64,000 nt of DNA from Anaerococcus murdochii (GCF_019957155.1 NZ_JAIPME010000002.1:2079001-2143000), one strand, 5' to 3'. Numbered from the stretch's first letter, positions 17,070 through 25,531 are shown. Numbers and translations are program-made. Notes: generated by a model from the letters alone, not told the origin.

Positions 17070-17118
17070 ATTTACCAGTTGCAATATGATTGATTCAAAA
17101 TAATCTTTACTGGTAAAT
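17070..17118 (-). promoter_or_regulatory. putative promoter and TetR operator of the transport operon
   Basis: TTTACTGGTAAA (17106-17117) is a near-perfect palindrome, and ATTTACCAGT at 17070-17079 repeats it in inverse 29 bases away. On the minus strand TTGAAT, 18 bases and TAAATA give a possible promoter whose -10 overlaps the second repeat. GTAAAC also occurs near the tetR start. Repression by the adjacent TetR protein is inferred. Confidence 0.5.
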
Positions 17119-17154
17119 GTTTCTTATTTTTGTTTACTTTCCATAAAACGCAGA

Positions 17155-17175
17155 AAATCGGGATTAACCCGATTT
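17155..17175 (-). terminator. hairpin after the tetR gene
   Basis: AAATCGGG/CCCGATTT pair around five bases, followed by only TTTTCTG. A weak terminator or attenuator between tetR and the S component gene. Confidence 0.45.
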
Positions 17176-17209
17176 CAAAATTTATTATTTTTAATTTTAT
17201 ATTATGTTT

Positions 17210-17821
17210 TCATTTAATAATCCTCCTCCAACCAAAATTCATTGCTGCCTCCATCATATCGATAAAATTTAAGGCTTCATTATATGGATACCTATGTGTG
17301 ATTACCTCAAATAAAGGCGTACATGCCATTGTATAAAGAACATGAAGTTCATCATCATTCAAATCATTTACTTCTATTTTTTTTTCTTTAAGAACCTCAA
17401 TTAATTTCTTAGCACCCTGCACTTCGAGATTCACTAAATCATGACGAATTGATTCAAATTCCGTACCCTGAGAACAGTTAAACAGAAGATTAACTATAGG
17501 ATCGTTTTGGTAAATAAATTCCAATAATTCCCTATTACTATCATCAGATTTTTCTCCAAAAGCTTGTAAACCATTTACTTTAATTTCTTCAATCGCTTGA
17601 TTTGTCAATTCTTTACTTCTTCTGTATAAGTGATTAAGTATAGGACTTACAAGTACCTTAAAAATATCTTCTTTAGATTTAAAATGCTTATATATTGCAC
17701 CAGGTGTAATTCCTGCATTTTTAGCAATAGTGCGAATAGAAGCATCTTCGAATCCATACTCTGTAAACTCGCTTTTTGCACTTTTTAATATTTTCTTTAT
17801 TGTAACATCTTTGTCTCTCAG
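17210..17821 (-). CDS. TetR family transcriptional regulator
   Basis: 203 residues when read from CTG 17821, eight bases behind GGGAGGTG. The N-terminal helix-turn-helix is clear (FEDASIRTIAKNAGITPGAI, then YKHFKSKEDIF), and the C-terminal ligand domain ends with MMEAAMNFGWRRIIK. The first standard start is a TTG at 17608, which would delete the whole DNA-binding domain, so CTG (or a nearby codon) must be the real start. It is followed by the transport operon in the same direction and probably controls it in response to the exported or imported compound. Confidence 0.85.
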   Translation of the reverse strand: MRDKDVTIKKILKSAKSEFTEYGFEDASIRTIAKNAGITPGAIYKHFKSKEDIFKVLVSPILNHLYRRSKELTNQAIEEIKVNGLQAFGEKSDDSNRELLEFIYQNDPIVNLLFNCSQGTEFESIRHDLVNLEVQGAKKLIEVLKEKKIEVNDLNDDELHVLYTMACTPLFEVITHRYPYNEALNFIDMMEAAMNFGWRRIIK

Positions 17822-17861
17822 TAAGTTTCACCTCCCAAATTAAGATAACACCGTTTACTTT

Positions 17862-17891
17862 ATTTTAGCATAAAGAAACTAATGAAGTCAA
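17862..17891 (-). promoter_or_regulatory. promoter of tetR
   Basis: Minus strand TTGACT (17886-17891), 18-base spacer, TAAAAT (17862-17867) preceded by TGC as an extended -10. GTAAACGGTGTTAT just downstream is a possible operator. Confidence 0.6.
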
Positions 17892-17931
17892 TAATCGCTA
17901 TCAAATATATTTTTTTATGATAACATTTTAT

Positions 17932-18054
17932 TTAATTCTCTATAAATTGTCTTGTTAGGTCTGCTACTAATCTCCTTTCTAGATCAACCATACAATCATG
18001 ACACACATTGTCTAAAACAACTATTTTAGATTTATACAACTTATCTGATTCCAT
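17932..18054 (-). CDS. possible 40-residue hypothetical protein
   Basis: A 40-codon frame from ATG 18054 encodes a charged peptide with a CxxC pair (DNVCHDCMVDLERRL). It has no convincing ribosome binding site and I recognise no family. It may be a relic of a lost gene between tetR and the IS110-type element. Confidence 0.25.
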   Translation of the reverse strand: MESDKLYKSKIVVLDNVCHDCMVDLERRLVADLTRQFIEN

Positions 18055-18099
18055 TACTGATTAGCAGAATAAACAATTGTCATTTTTAGAATATATTGT

Positions 18100-18235
18100 T
18101 AGTATTGAAATATTCCTTGAAATCTATTCTATGTTGTTTATTAGCTTCGATAAGTGCGGTATAATTAACAGAACTGAATAAACGCTTAACGCTTATAACT
18201 TTAATAGACCAACTAAGGAAGTCAATAGTTATTTT
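18100..18235 (-). other. gene remnant and duplicated promoter-like sequence
   Basis: The minus strand reads openly as ...LFSSVNYTALIEANKQHRID and ends in a stop near 18100, with no start. At 18211-18232 TATTGACTTCCTTAGTT repeats the tetR promoter sequence TATTGACTTCATTAGTT, 16 of 17 bases. This suggests an old duplication or the flank of another regulator gene. Nothing else is evident in 18055-18300. Confidence 0.3.
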
Positions 18236-18335
18236 AAAAATTTTTTTGAAAAATTTTTAAGTCACAAAACTTAAAAATGTGCATAGCAAATAAGCCTCAT
18301 ACACTTTCATTTTTTGAGGCAACACTTTTAAAAGT

Positions 18336-19613
18336 TTATGCGACTAACTTACTCTTTTCTCGAATTAGTTTTTGATGTTCTTCGGGTGTTCTTAATTCAA
18401 ATGATTTTTGGTTTCTGAGAACAGCAAAAATAATTTGAACCATCTTTCGCATAATTGCACACATTACAACTTTGTATGGTTTTTCAGCTATCTTCTTTTC
18501 AAAATAAGCACGCATAACAGGATTTAAATACTCTCGGTTGCGATTTGGATACACATTAGATTTAGCCAGCATATGGAGAATTGAGCGAACATGAGGTGAT
18601 CCTCTTTTAGAGATTTTATTGTTTTTCCTATTGTATGTTCCACTTTGAGTTACTCCTGGATCCAATCCAAAGAAGGCAACTAATTCTTTCGGTTTCGAGA
18701 AATTGGATATATCTCCAAGCTCTGATAAAACAACATATGCTGTATACTCTCCAACTCCTGGAATACTTTGTAAAAGCACTATTTCTTTATGAAACTTTTC
18801 ATCTAAAAGAGATAGTCTTTTGATTTCATCATCGATTGCTTTCAAAGCTTCCTGTAAACTGAAAATAACCCTTACAGTTGTTTGAATAAGTACTGCTGAA
18901 CTAAGGCTTACTATACAAACTTCAATAGATTTTTCAGCAGCTTTCAATAGTTTTTCATATTTTACTTCGGCATAGGAGCTGCTTTTATGTGAATTTTCTT
19001 TTATCAGTTGAATAATATCTTGCTTATTTTCAGGAGATAATACTTCCTGTATAGTAGGATATTTTTCAAGCAAAGACAAAGGTGTTTTCCCTTGCAAATC
19101 CGTAAATACTTTCTTGAAATCTGGAAAGGAAATATCTAAAAAAGCGATTAATCGGTTGATGTGTTCCACAATTTCATCCGTCAATCCTTTATGCTGTCTG
19201 CAAAGCTTTTTGATACTGTTAACGGTATCTGAGTGTGTAATTGTTTCGTTGTAATTCTTAATACGATATAGCAACGCTATATTATATGCATCTGTTTTAT
19301 CTGATTTAATTTTTCGGATATTGATATTTTTCAATGCTCCACTTTGAATCGGATTAATTACAATGACTTCGTAATTATGCTTACGGAAAAAATTAGCTAA
19401 AATTTGATGATAGTGTGCAGTAGCTTCCATGATAATTACTGCTGTGTCTTTGTACTCATCTTCTACCTTTTCAAGTACATAGATGAGCGACTTCATACCA
19501 GTAATATCATTAGAAATTTTAAGTCTTTTGATGATGTCATTATTAGGTGATAGAATACAGATATCACTGAAAGCTTTACTCACATCAATTCCTACAACAA
19601 TTTTTTCTGACAT
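18336..19613 (-). CDS. IS110 family transposase
   Basis: 425 residues. The N-terminal DEDD (RuvC-like) domain is seen as VGIDVSKAFSDI (first Asp), IIMEATAHYHQ (Glu) and KSDKTDAYNIALLY (Asp pair). The C-terminal Tnp20 domain has SIPGVGEYTAYVVLSELGDI, GLDPGVTQSGTYN and SKRGSPHVRSILH with the catalytic Ser. These enzymes move their element through a circular form guided by a bridge RNA. ATG 19613 is preceded by AGGAGG. The gene appears intact. Confidence 0.93.
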   Translation of the reverse strand: MSEKIVVGIDVSKAFSDICILSPNNDIIKRLKISNDITGMKSLIYVLEKVEDEYKDTAVIIMEATAHYHQILANFFRKHNYEVIVINPIQSGALKNINIRKIKSDKTDAYNIALLYRIKNYNETITHSDTVNSIKKLCRQHKGLTDEIVEHINRLIAFLDISFPDFKKVFTDLQGKTPLSLLEKYPTIQEVLSPENKQDIIQLIKENSHKSSSYAEVKYEKLLKAAEKSIEVCIVSLSSAVLIQTTVRVIFSLQEALKAIDDEIKRLSLLDEKFHKEIVLLQSIPGVGEYTAYVVLSELGDISNFSKPKELVAFFGLDPGVTQSGTYNRKNNKISKRGSPHVRSILHMLAKSNVYPNRNREYLNPVMRAYFEKKIAEKPYKVVMCAIMRKMVQIIFAVLRNQKSFELRTPEEHQKLIREKSKLVA

Positions 19614-19689
19614 AATATACCTCCTATAATTTGGGATGCCCTGTTAATCCAAAACCACAACAGGCTCACGAGTTATACAGGTAATCAAT

Positions 19690-19845
19690 AAATGAACCTA
19701 ACCAACCGAAAAGATGAAAGGCAATGGAATGAGGGTGGAGTCTACCAAATGAGTAATTCCTAAATTGGAAACCCAGCAAGCACATAAAACAATCCCATTT
19801 CATCCCTAATATCTATAATTTTATCATAGATGATTAGGTTCATTT
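19690..19845 (-). ncRNA. candidate bridge RNA of the IS110 element
   Basis: AAATGAACCTAA (19690-19701) and TTAGGTTCATTT (19834-19845) form a perfect 12-base-pair closing stem around 132 bases, with at least one inner hairpin (ATCTAT/ATAGAT). It lies in the non-coding DNA just upstream of the transposase, where IS110-group elements encode their guide RNA. Strand and RNA ends are inferred. Confidence 0.5.
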
Positions 19846-19898
19846 TTAAGAACTATGCTTAAAGCTGTTCTTATACTATTAGTATATGAGCAAGCACA

Positions 19899-19972
19899 GT
19901 AAGTGAGTACCCACTTACGAAAAATTGATGAAGCAGAACCTTTATGGACTGCTTCTTTTTTTTATCAATTTT
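19899..19972 (+). terminator. hairpin array with terminator upstream of mobC
   Basis: GTAAGTG/CACTTAC (19899-19918) is followed by a strong terminator-like hairpin, GAAGCAG/CTGCTTC, with eight T (19956-19963). It is enclosed in a longer stem AAAATTGAT/ATCAATTTT. This should stop transcription entering mobC from the left. Confidence 0.65.
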
Positions 19973-20002
19973 ACCTTGTTAGGGAGAACCCTAAGACCCC
20001 AA
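19973..20002 (+). other. candidate oriT of the mobilizable element
   Basis: Directly ahead of mobC, TTAGGG-AGAA-CCCTAA (19979-19994) is followed by GACCCC. A short hairpin next to a conserved G/C-rich motif immediately upstream of mobC and the relaxase is where oriT is expected. The nick site is not known. Confidence 0.4.
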
Positions 20003-20026
20003 TAATTTATGATAAGGAGATATACT

Positions 20027-20383
20027 ATGGATAATAGAAAAAGAAATAATCAACTAAAAATATATTTAACAGATGAAGAAAAAGAAGTTTTTGAAAAGAA
20101 AATGAAACTTGCTAATTGCAAAACTATGTCCCATTTTCTTAGAAAATGTGTATTGGAAAAAGAGATTTATGTTGTTGATTTAGAACCATTTAGAAACCTA
20201 CAATGGCTACTTTCGAATGCAACAAATAATATAAATCAGATTGCAAAAGCTACTAATACAACTGGTGTGATTTACAAAAATGAAATTGAATCTATGAATA
20301 ATCAGATAGAAAAATTATCAAAAGAAATATGGCAGATCTATTCCCTACTTCTTAATAAATCAAAAGAAAGTTCTGGTGATTAG
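20027..20383 (+). CDS. MobC-like plasmid mobilization relaxosome protein
   Basis: 118 residues from ATG 20027, seven bases after AAGGAG; an ATG at 20009 lies ahead of that site and is unlikely. The N-terminal RHH-like segment (NQLKIYLTDEEKEVFEKKMK) and the middle motif LLSNATNNINQIAKATN are typical of MobC accessory proteins, which bind oriT and help the relaxase melt it. The stop lies one base before the relaxase ATG. One of only a few plus-strand genes here. Confidence 0.85.
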   Translation: MDNRKRNNQLKIYLTDEEKEVFEKKMKLANCKTMSHFLRKCVLEKEIYVVDLEPFRNLQWLLSNATNNINQIAKATNTTGVIYKNEIESMNNQIEKLSKEIWQIYSLLLNKSKESSGD

Positions 20384-20384
20384 T

Positions 20385-21716
20385 ATGGCAATTACAAAAA
20401 TACATCCTATAAAATCAACTTTAAATTTGGCAATAGATTATATAACTAAGAGTGAAAAAACTGATGAAAAAATCTTGGTATCTTCCTTCAAATGCCATCC
20501 ATCTACTGCTCATATTCAATTTATGAAAACACGAGAAGACAATGATACTAAGGGTACAGTTTTGGCTAGACATTTGATTCAATCTTTTCTACCAGGCGAG
20601 GTTGATCCTATAAAAGCTCACGAAATAGGAATGGAATTATGTAAGAAAATTTTAAAAGAAGATTATGAATTTGTTCTTGCAACTCATATAGATAGAGGGC
20701 ATATCCACAACCATGTTATTTTTAATAACGTTAATTACAAGACTGGTAAATGCTACCAATCTAATAAAAAATCTTACCATAAAATCAGGTATCAAAGTGA
20801 CGAATTATGTAAAGAAAATAAGCTTTCAGTCATTGATGAATATTATGAAGCTTACAAAAGAAAATATAAAACTGCTGGTAAATCTTGGTATGAATTTGAC
20901 CAAAGTAAGAAAGGAAGTTCCTGGAAATCTAAACTGCAATTTGATATAGATAGAATGATTAATAAGTCTAAATCGTGGGAAGAGTTTTTAGAAAATATGA
21001 AATCTCTTGATTATGAAATTAAATTTGGTAAACACATTGCTTTTCGTCATAAAGATAAGCAAAGATTTACAAGAGCAAAGACTATCGGAGAAGATTATAC
21101 TGAGGAAAAAATCAAAGAAAGAATAGATTTAGCTATCAAAAACAAAGCTAATCCTACTAAAAAGCGTGTAGGAAATGTTATTGATATATCTACTAATAAA
21201 AAAGCTCAATCCTCAAAAGGTTATGAAGTTTGGGCAAGAAAACATAATATCAAAACAATGGCTGATTCAATAATTAAATTAAGAGAACAAGGAATTAATT
21301 CAATTACTCAACTCGATGATCTAATCAAAAAATCTGCAGATGATAGACAAGATTTGTTAGATAAAATAAAGAAAATTGAAACTGAAATGAAGTGTTTGTC
21401 TCAAGATATGGAAAATATAAATACTATAAATAAGCATCGTGAAATCTATAAATACCACAAGAAAAATCCTGATGATAAACAATTTGCAGAAGAATATTAT
21501 AGTGAGCTTTCCATCTACAAAATAGCTGCTAAAGAAATCTTAGAAAACTATAAAAAACTACCAAACACAAAAGAAATACTATCAAACCTCGATAAATTGC
21601 AAGAAAAAAAGAACACCCTTATGCAAGAGTATTCTTTGAATAAAGAACAATTTTCTGACCTTGTTCTGTATAGAAAAAACTATGAAAATTATTATGGGAA
21701 AGAGGTGGAGAGGTAA
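20385..21716 (+). CDS. relaxase/mobilization nuclease (MobA/VirD2 type)
   Basis: 443 residues from ATG 20385. The N-terminal relaxase domain has the metal-binding HIDRGHIHNHVIFNN near residues 100-115; the tyrosine candidate is in LAIDYITK near residue 18. The C-terminal half is a charged coiled-coil region. The enzyme should nick oriT and pilot the strand in transfer. With MobC it gives mobilization only, since no coupling protein or secretion genes follow. It converges on hamB with 21 bases between the stops. Confidence 0.88.
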   Translation: MAITKIHPIKSTLNLAIDYITKSEKTDEKILVSSFKCHPSTAHIQFMKTREDNDTKGTVLARHLIQSFLPGEVDPIKAHEIGMELCKKILKEDYEFVLATHIDRGHIHNHVIFNNVNYKTGKCYQSNKKSYHKIRYQSDELCKENKLSVIDEYYEAYKRKYKTAGKSWYEFDQSKKGSSWKSKLQFDIDRMINKSKSWEEFLENMKSLDYEIKFGKHIAFRHKDKQRFTRAKTIGEDYTEEKIKERIDLAIKNKANPTKKRVGNVIDISTNKKAQSSKGYEVWARKHNIKTMADSIIKLREQGINSITQLDDLIKKSADDRQDLLDKIKKIETEMKCLSQDMENINTINKHREIYKYHKKNPDDKQFAEEYYSELSIYKIAAKEILENYKKLPNTKEILSNLDKLQEKKNTLMQEYSLNKEQFSDLVLYRKNYENYYGKEVER

Positions 21717-21726
21717 AATACTCCAC
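21705..21726. terminator. short hairpin between convergent relaxase and hamB
   Basis: GTGGAG/CTCCAC pair across the junction of the two genes. T tracts are weak on both sides, so it is at best a poor bidirectional terminator. Confidence 0.35.
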
Positions 21727-21737
21727 TTTAATTACTA

Positions 21738-24311
21738 TCATTCCCATTCAAATAGAGTGTTAAGTTCCTTATATTCTTCTTCGTATTTATCTTGATTTAT
21801 AGAGGCTCTTAATTTTTCATCATCAATTCCTATAATTTCACCTATTTCACTTTTAATAAATAGATCAGGATATTTATCTAATAAAAATATTGCCATGGTT
21901 CTTGAAAATCCTAAATTTTGTATATCGATTATTTTTGGATTAGTAGTTCCATAATCAATATACTCTTCCCAATCACACTCAAGATCTAAATCGCATGAAC
22001 GTAATATTGATTGATAATTACCTACATAGGTTTTAATCTTATATTTAATATTATTCTCTAAATTTTTAATCAAGTTATTAATAAGCGTATTAATATGAAG
22101 AGAGTTATTTTTATCAAACTTTACGTTATACATATTTCCATCTTTACGTAAACTTATATATTTATTTTCTCCAGAATTGTAATAATAGCTAATCGTTTTT
22201 TGAATTAAATATTTTAAAGGTTTAGAATTTATCCAACCTTCCATTAATGTAGCATAATAAGTTAGTTGTTCTTTGCTTCTTATCAGTGGATTATTTCCCT
22301 TGTTTTCAGTTCTTAGCCAATCGTATTCTTTACATAATATTTTTAATACTTCATAGCAACCTTCATAAGTAGTTTCTATAGGTAATAATTCTTTATTTCC
22401 ATTAAAAACCTTATTTTGAATCTCAATATTTATATCTATACCTTCTGCTAAAATATTTCCAGGTATAGAGTTTTCATTCCTAATTTTTTTCAAAATATCT
22501 AACGAGTTATTTCCTGAATCTATAAATCTATCTTTTAAAATAGAATCGCTATTAACTGTATCATGATATAATAAAATATTACCATACATTTCTATGATTT
22601 TTTTGTCATCTTCAGATAAACTTTTGTTAGTGTACTCATTCTTTGTATAGTAGTTGGCTATATTCTTATATAAATTCTTGTTATTTTTCATTAATATAAT
22701 TGGCTCAACTTCTTTAATATTTTTATTCCTAAGAATTTGAACTTTTTTTTCATCTTTCCAATAACCTTCTTGATTATAAAGATTAACACAAAATATATTA
22801 CCCGATAAATCTTTACTTAGTCTCCCTGCCCTACCCGCTAAATTCCAAAAATCAACATTGGTCATATTTGATAATCCAATTTTTTCACTTAAAATAAAGA
22901 TATTTTTTGCGGGTAGATTTACTCCTTCTAAGAGTGTTGAAGTACAAAAAATAATTTTTATAAATCCTAATTTATATAGCTCTTCAACTTTTATTTTTAT
23001 TTCTTCAGGAATTCCACCAAAATGATATGCAATGCCTTTTTTCAAGCAATATTTAAGATAATACTGCTCATGAACTTTTTCGTTTATTATATCAACTAGT
23101 TTATCTATATAATCATTTTTTACTTCTTCTAAAGTTTTTGCATATTCGAATGCTGTTGATATTGTCTTTTCTATAGTATTACAATAAACTATACTTTGTC
23201 TACCACTAGAAAAAGTCTTTAATATAGTGCCCAAATCTGTAATAACATTACCAGAAAAATTTAATTTAGGAAATAATATATTATCTCCATAATCACTAAT
23301 TAAATAACTAGAGTCTGTATGACAATTAATAAAAAATCTATTTTGTGATACTGATTCAACTTTAACTGCATAACTTTCGTCGGGAGTATTATTTACCAAT
23401 TCTAAAAATACTGATGGATTAGGAATATTTGGAGATGCAAAAAATATGTTTATACTTTTTCTTTTTGCCATAACTAATGCGTGGTACATTAATGGTGTTC
23501 TAGTATCTTTTATACTCAATAACTTGTGAGCTTCATCTACAAATAAATAATCTATTTTAGGATTAGTCCCATCTAAAAAGTAAGAAATTAACCTTTCTGG
23601 TGTAAAAACAAAAATATATTTTCCATCTTTTTTCTTTAAAATTTTAGGTATTTCTGGAGAATTGATGACCTTATAACTGTATGATTTAACTAGATTTCTA
23701 ATCTTATAAGAAACTTGGTTTATGAGTGCTTTAGTCGGAACAATAAAAGCTATATTATCTGACTGATTATGTTCTTCTATTAAGTATTTAGTAAAAGCTT
23801 CAAAAATAAATGATTTTCCAAATGACGTACTTCCAGAAAAACTAAAGTGATTATTATCTTTTAATTCATTAAATATTTTAAGTTGCTCATCTGTAAAAAT
23901 TTCTTGAATTGGTGATTTGTTATATAATCTTTTAATTATTAAATCCAAATCAATTTCATCAATTCCAGTATTCTCAAATTTATTCCAAATTAGATTAATA
24001 GAAGGAAAATTTCCTAATTTGGTTAGCACATTCATAATGCTTAATTTTATAAACTGATTTTGTAAAAGTTCTTTAAACTCATATACAAGGCTTACTATTT
24101 TTAATGATAAATTTTTATGTTCAGCTTCAGACGATCTACATAGTATATCGGCAAATCTCATTAAATCAAACAATTCTTTGTCTGATAACTTAATTATAAA
24201 CTCTTCATCTAATAATTTATTACAATAATTTTTTTCTAAATTGTATATTAAATTGATCAAATATTCGTCTTTAAATGCTTTTTCTGAAAGTTCAGCAATA
24301 AGATTATTCAT
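21738..24311 (-). CDS. hamB: HamB, DEAD/DEAH-box helicase of a Hachiman defence system
   Basis: 857 residues. Helicase motifs are in order: Q-like and Walker A SGSTSFGKS (residues 159-167), motif Ia VPTKALINQV (191-200), Ib FTPERLISYF (236-245), DEAH in YLFVDEAHKLL (255-265), the motif III region FFASPNIPNP, motif V STLLEGVNLPAKN and motif VI NLAGRAGRL. A C-terminal domain of about 350 residues follows. In Hachiman systems HamB senses abnormal DNA and releases the HamA nuclease to destroy DNA and stop phage. The ATG overlaps the hamA stop (ATGA). Assignment rests on the DUF1837 neighbour plus the helicase type. Confidence 0.85.
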   Translation of the reverse strand: MNNLIAELSEKAFKDEYLINLIYNLEKNYCNKLLDEEFIIKLSDKELFDLMRFADILCRSSEAEHKNLSLKIVSLVYEFKELLQNQFIKLSIMNVLTKLGNFPSINLIWNKFENTGIDEIDLDLIIKRLYNKSPIQEIFTDEQLKIFNELKDNNHFSFSGSTSFGKSFIFEAFTKYLIEEHNQSDNIAFIVPTKALINQVSYKIRNLVKSYSYKVINSPEIPKILKKKDGKYIFVFTPERLISYFLDGTNPKIDYLFVDEAHKLLSIKDTRTPLMYHALVMAKRKSINIFFASPNIPNPSVFLELVNNTPDESYAVKVESVSQNRFFINCHTDSSYLISDYGDNILFPKLNFSGNVITDLGTILKTFSSGRQSIVYCNTIEKTISTAFEYAKTLEEVKNDYIDKLVDIINEKVHEQYYLKYCLKKGIAYHFGGIPEEIKIKVEELYKLGFIKIIFCTSTLLEGVNLPAKNIFILSEKIGLSNMTNVDFWNLAGRAGRLSKDLSGNIFCVNLYNQEGYWKDEKKVQILRNKNIKEVEPIILMKNNKNLYKNIANYYTKNEYTNKSLSEDDKKIIEMYGNILLYHDTVNSDSILKDRFIDSGNNSLDILKKIRNENSIPGNILAEGIDINIEIQNKVFNGNKELLPIETTYEGCYEVLKILCKEYDWLRTENKGNNPLIRSKEQLTYYATLMEGWINSKPLKYLIQKTISYYYNSGENKYISLRKDGNMYNVKFDKNNSLHINTLINNLIKNLENNIKYKIKTYVGNYQSILRSCDLDLECDWEEYIDYGTTNPKIIDIQNLGFSRTMAIFLLDKYPDLFIKSEIGEIIGIDDEKLRASINQDKYEEEYKELNTLFEWE

Positions 24312-25222
24312 GTTAAAATATCCTCTAAAATTTTTCTTCTTGTATTATCTATATCAGTGAATGGAACAATGTAGACAAAAAAAGTATGCCCTAATAAATT
24401 GTTGTCATTAATTTTTTTATATACCTTATTTTCAAAAGAATCTAATTCCAAGAGAATTTTTTTCTTAACTTCATCAATAAAATCACTGCTAGTACATTTC
24501 TTCGTCTCTTCTGATATATCTATTTCATAACCAATAAAAATAGAAAAAGCATCGTCTATGTGCAATTTTTTCTCATTTTTAGATGGATATATTATAAATT
24601 CTAATATAGCCTTATCCTCATCACTCAACTCAAAATTATCAATATTTGATGATATTAAATCTTTTTCATAATTTATACCACTTTTATTTTCTCCACTAGT
24701 ATTTATCTCATTAATAAAATCATTTATAGATTTAAATGCTTCATATAAAGCATCTGATATATTTTTATATAACTTAGATTCCCCAAATATAAGTTTATAT
24801 GTTCCGTCACAATTACTCAAAAGATGCACTCCATCTGATCCATTGACATACATTTTGTTAGATGTTTTCATCTCCATTTTTGTTAAAATTTTAGGGGCAT
24901 TTAAATGACCCTCTAAAAAACAATATAAAAGCAATTCACCTAATTCACCTGTATTATTCAAGTATTCTTTAAACTTTTTACGTGCAATTTGTGATAATCT
25001 TCCAGGCTTATTTTGATATTTTGTTATATTTTTCTTGGATATAGCATAATCAATTACAGAATCTACTAATACTAAGGAAATTTGATTATAATCAAATTTC
25101 CTAGCATTTATTGGACACATAAAAATATTTAAATTCCCGTCATCTAAATTTGTACTTATAGGTATATCTTTTATATTTTGAAATATCTTAATTACATCTT
25201 TTGAATTTTGACTTACTATCAA
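24308..25222 (-). CDS. hamA: HamA, DUF1837 nuclease of a Hachiman defence system
   Basis: 304 residues from TTG 25222 behind GGGGAGGTGAT. The DUF1837 signature is visible: TGELGELLLYCFLE (Glu93, Glu96), NGSDGVHLL (Asp130) and IFGESKLYK (Glu148, Lys150), a PD-(D/E)xK-type active site. HamA is held inactive by HamB and cuts DNA when released. The active-site residues are all present, so the system could be functional. It is co-translated with hamB and preceded by a small XRE regulator. Confidence 0.87.
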   Translation of the reverse strand: MIVSQNSKDVIKIFQNIKDIPISTNLDDGNLNIFMCPINARKFDYNQISLVLVDSVIDYAISKKNITKYQNKPGRLSQIARKKFKEYLNNTGELGELLLYCFLEGHLNAPKILTKMEMKTSNKMYVNGSDGVHLLSNCDGTYKLIFGESKLYKNISDALYEAFKSINDFINEINTSGENKSGINYEKDLISSNIDNFELSDEDKAILEFIIYPSKNEKKLHIDDAFSIFIGYEIDISEETKKCTSSDFIDEVKKKILLELDSFENKVYKKINDNNLLGHTFFVYIVPFTDIDNTRRKILEDILT

Positions 25223-25309
25223 ATTATCACCTCCCCTTGAAACACCTCTTGTTTATATCCATAGCAACCAACTCCTGCTGATGAAAATAAAGAAATATAG
25301 GTAAGAGTA

Positions 25310-25531
25310 TTATTTATCATTTATCTTAACTCCATTTTTATATTCAATAATATCTCCAATATCACATTGAAAATACTCACAAATCTTTCCTAATGTTTCC
25401 AAACTTACATTTTCATCTCTTCCCATCTTGGCTATTGTCTTAGGAGTTGTTGCTATTGCACATTGTAAGTCTGTTTTTTTCATATTTTTATCTATTAATA
25501 ACTTCCATAATTTATTATATGAAAATCCCAT
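25310..25531 (-). CDS. XRE family helix-turn-helix regulator
   Basis: 73 residues from ATG 25531 (GGAG upstream; a TTG 12 bases earlier would overlap that site). The Cro/CI-type domain reads MGFSYNKLWKLLIDKNMKKT, then LQCAIATTPKTIAKMGRDENVSL and ICEYFQCDIGDIIEY. It stops 88 bases before hamA in the same direction, so it may control the defence operon, or only itself. Small XRE genes upstream of Hachiman and similar systems are common. Confidence 0.8.
   Translation of the reverse strand: MGFSYNKLWKLLIDKNMKKTDLQCAIATTPKTIAKMGRDENVSLETLGKICEYFQCDIGDIIEYKNGVKINDK

Larger units (their letters stand above)
18300..19890 (-). mobile_element. IS110-family insertion sequence (ends approximate)
   Basis: A complete IS110-type transposase plus about 230 bases of non-coding DNA at its 5' side that can fold around a 12-base-pair stem. 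IS110 elements lack clear terminal inverted repeats and make no reliable target duplication, so the limits cannot be read from one copy. It lies inside the larger element. Confidence 0.65.

Noticed and set aside
17132..17200. Riboswitch ahead of the ECF S component
   Set aside because: Only a short 8-bp hairpin and operator-like palindromes are visible; no known aptamer pattern fits.
20027..21716. Full conjugative transfer module
   Set aside because: Only MobC and a relaxase are present; no coupling protein, VirB4 or other channel genes were found.
21738..24311. HamB as part of a restriction-modification or DISARM-type helicase
   Set aside because: No methyltransferase or restriction gene is nearby, and the partner is a DUF1837 protein.
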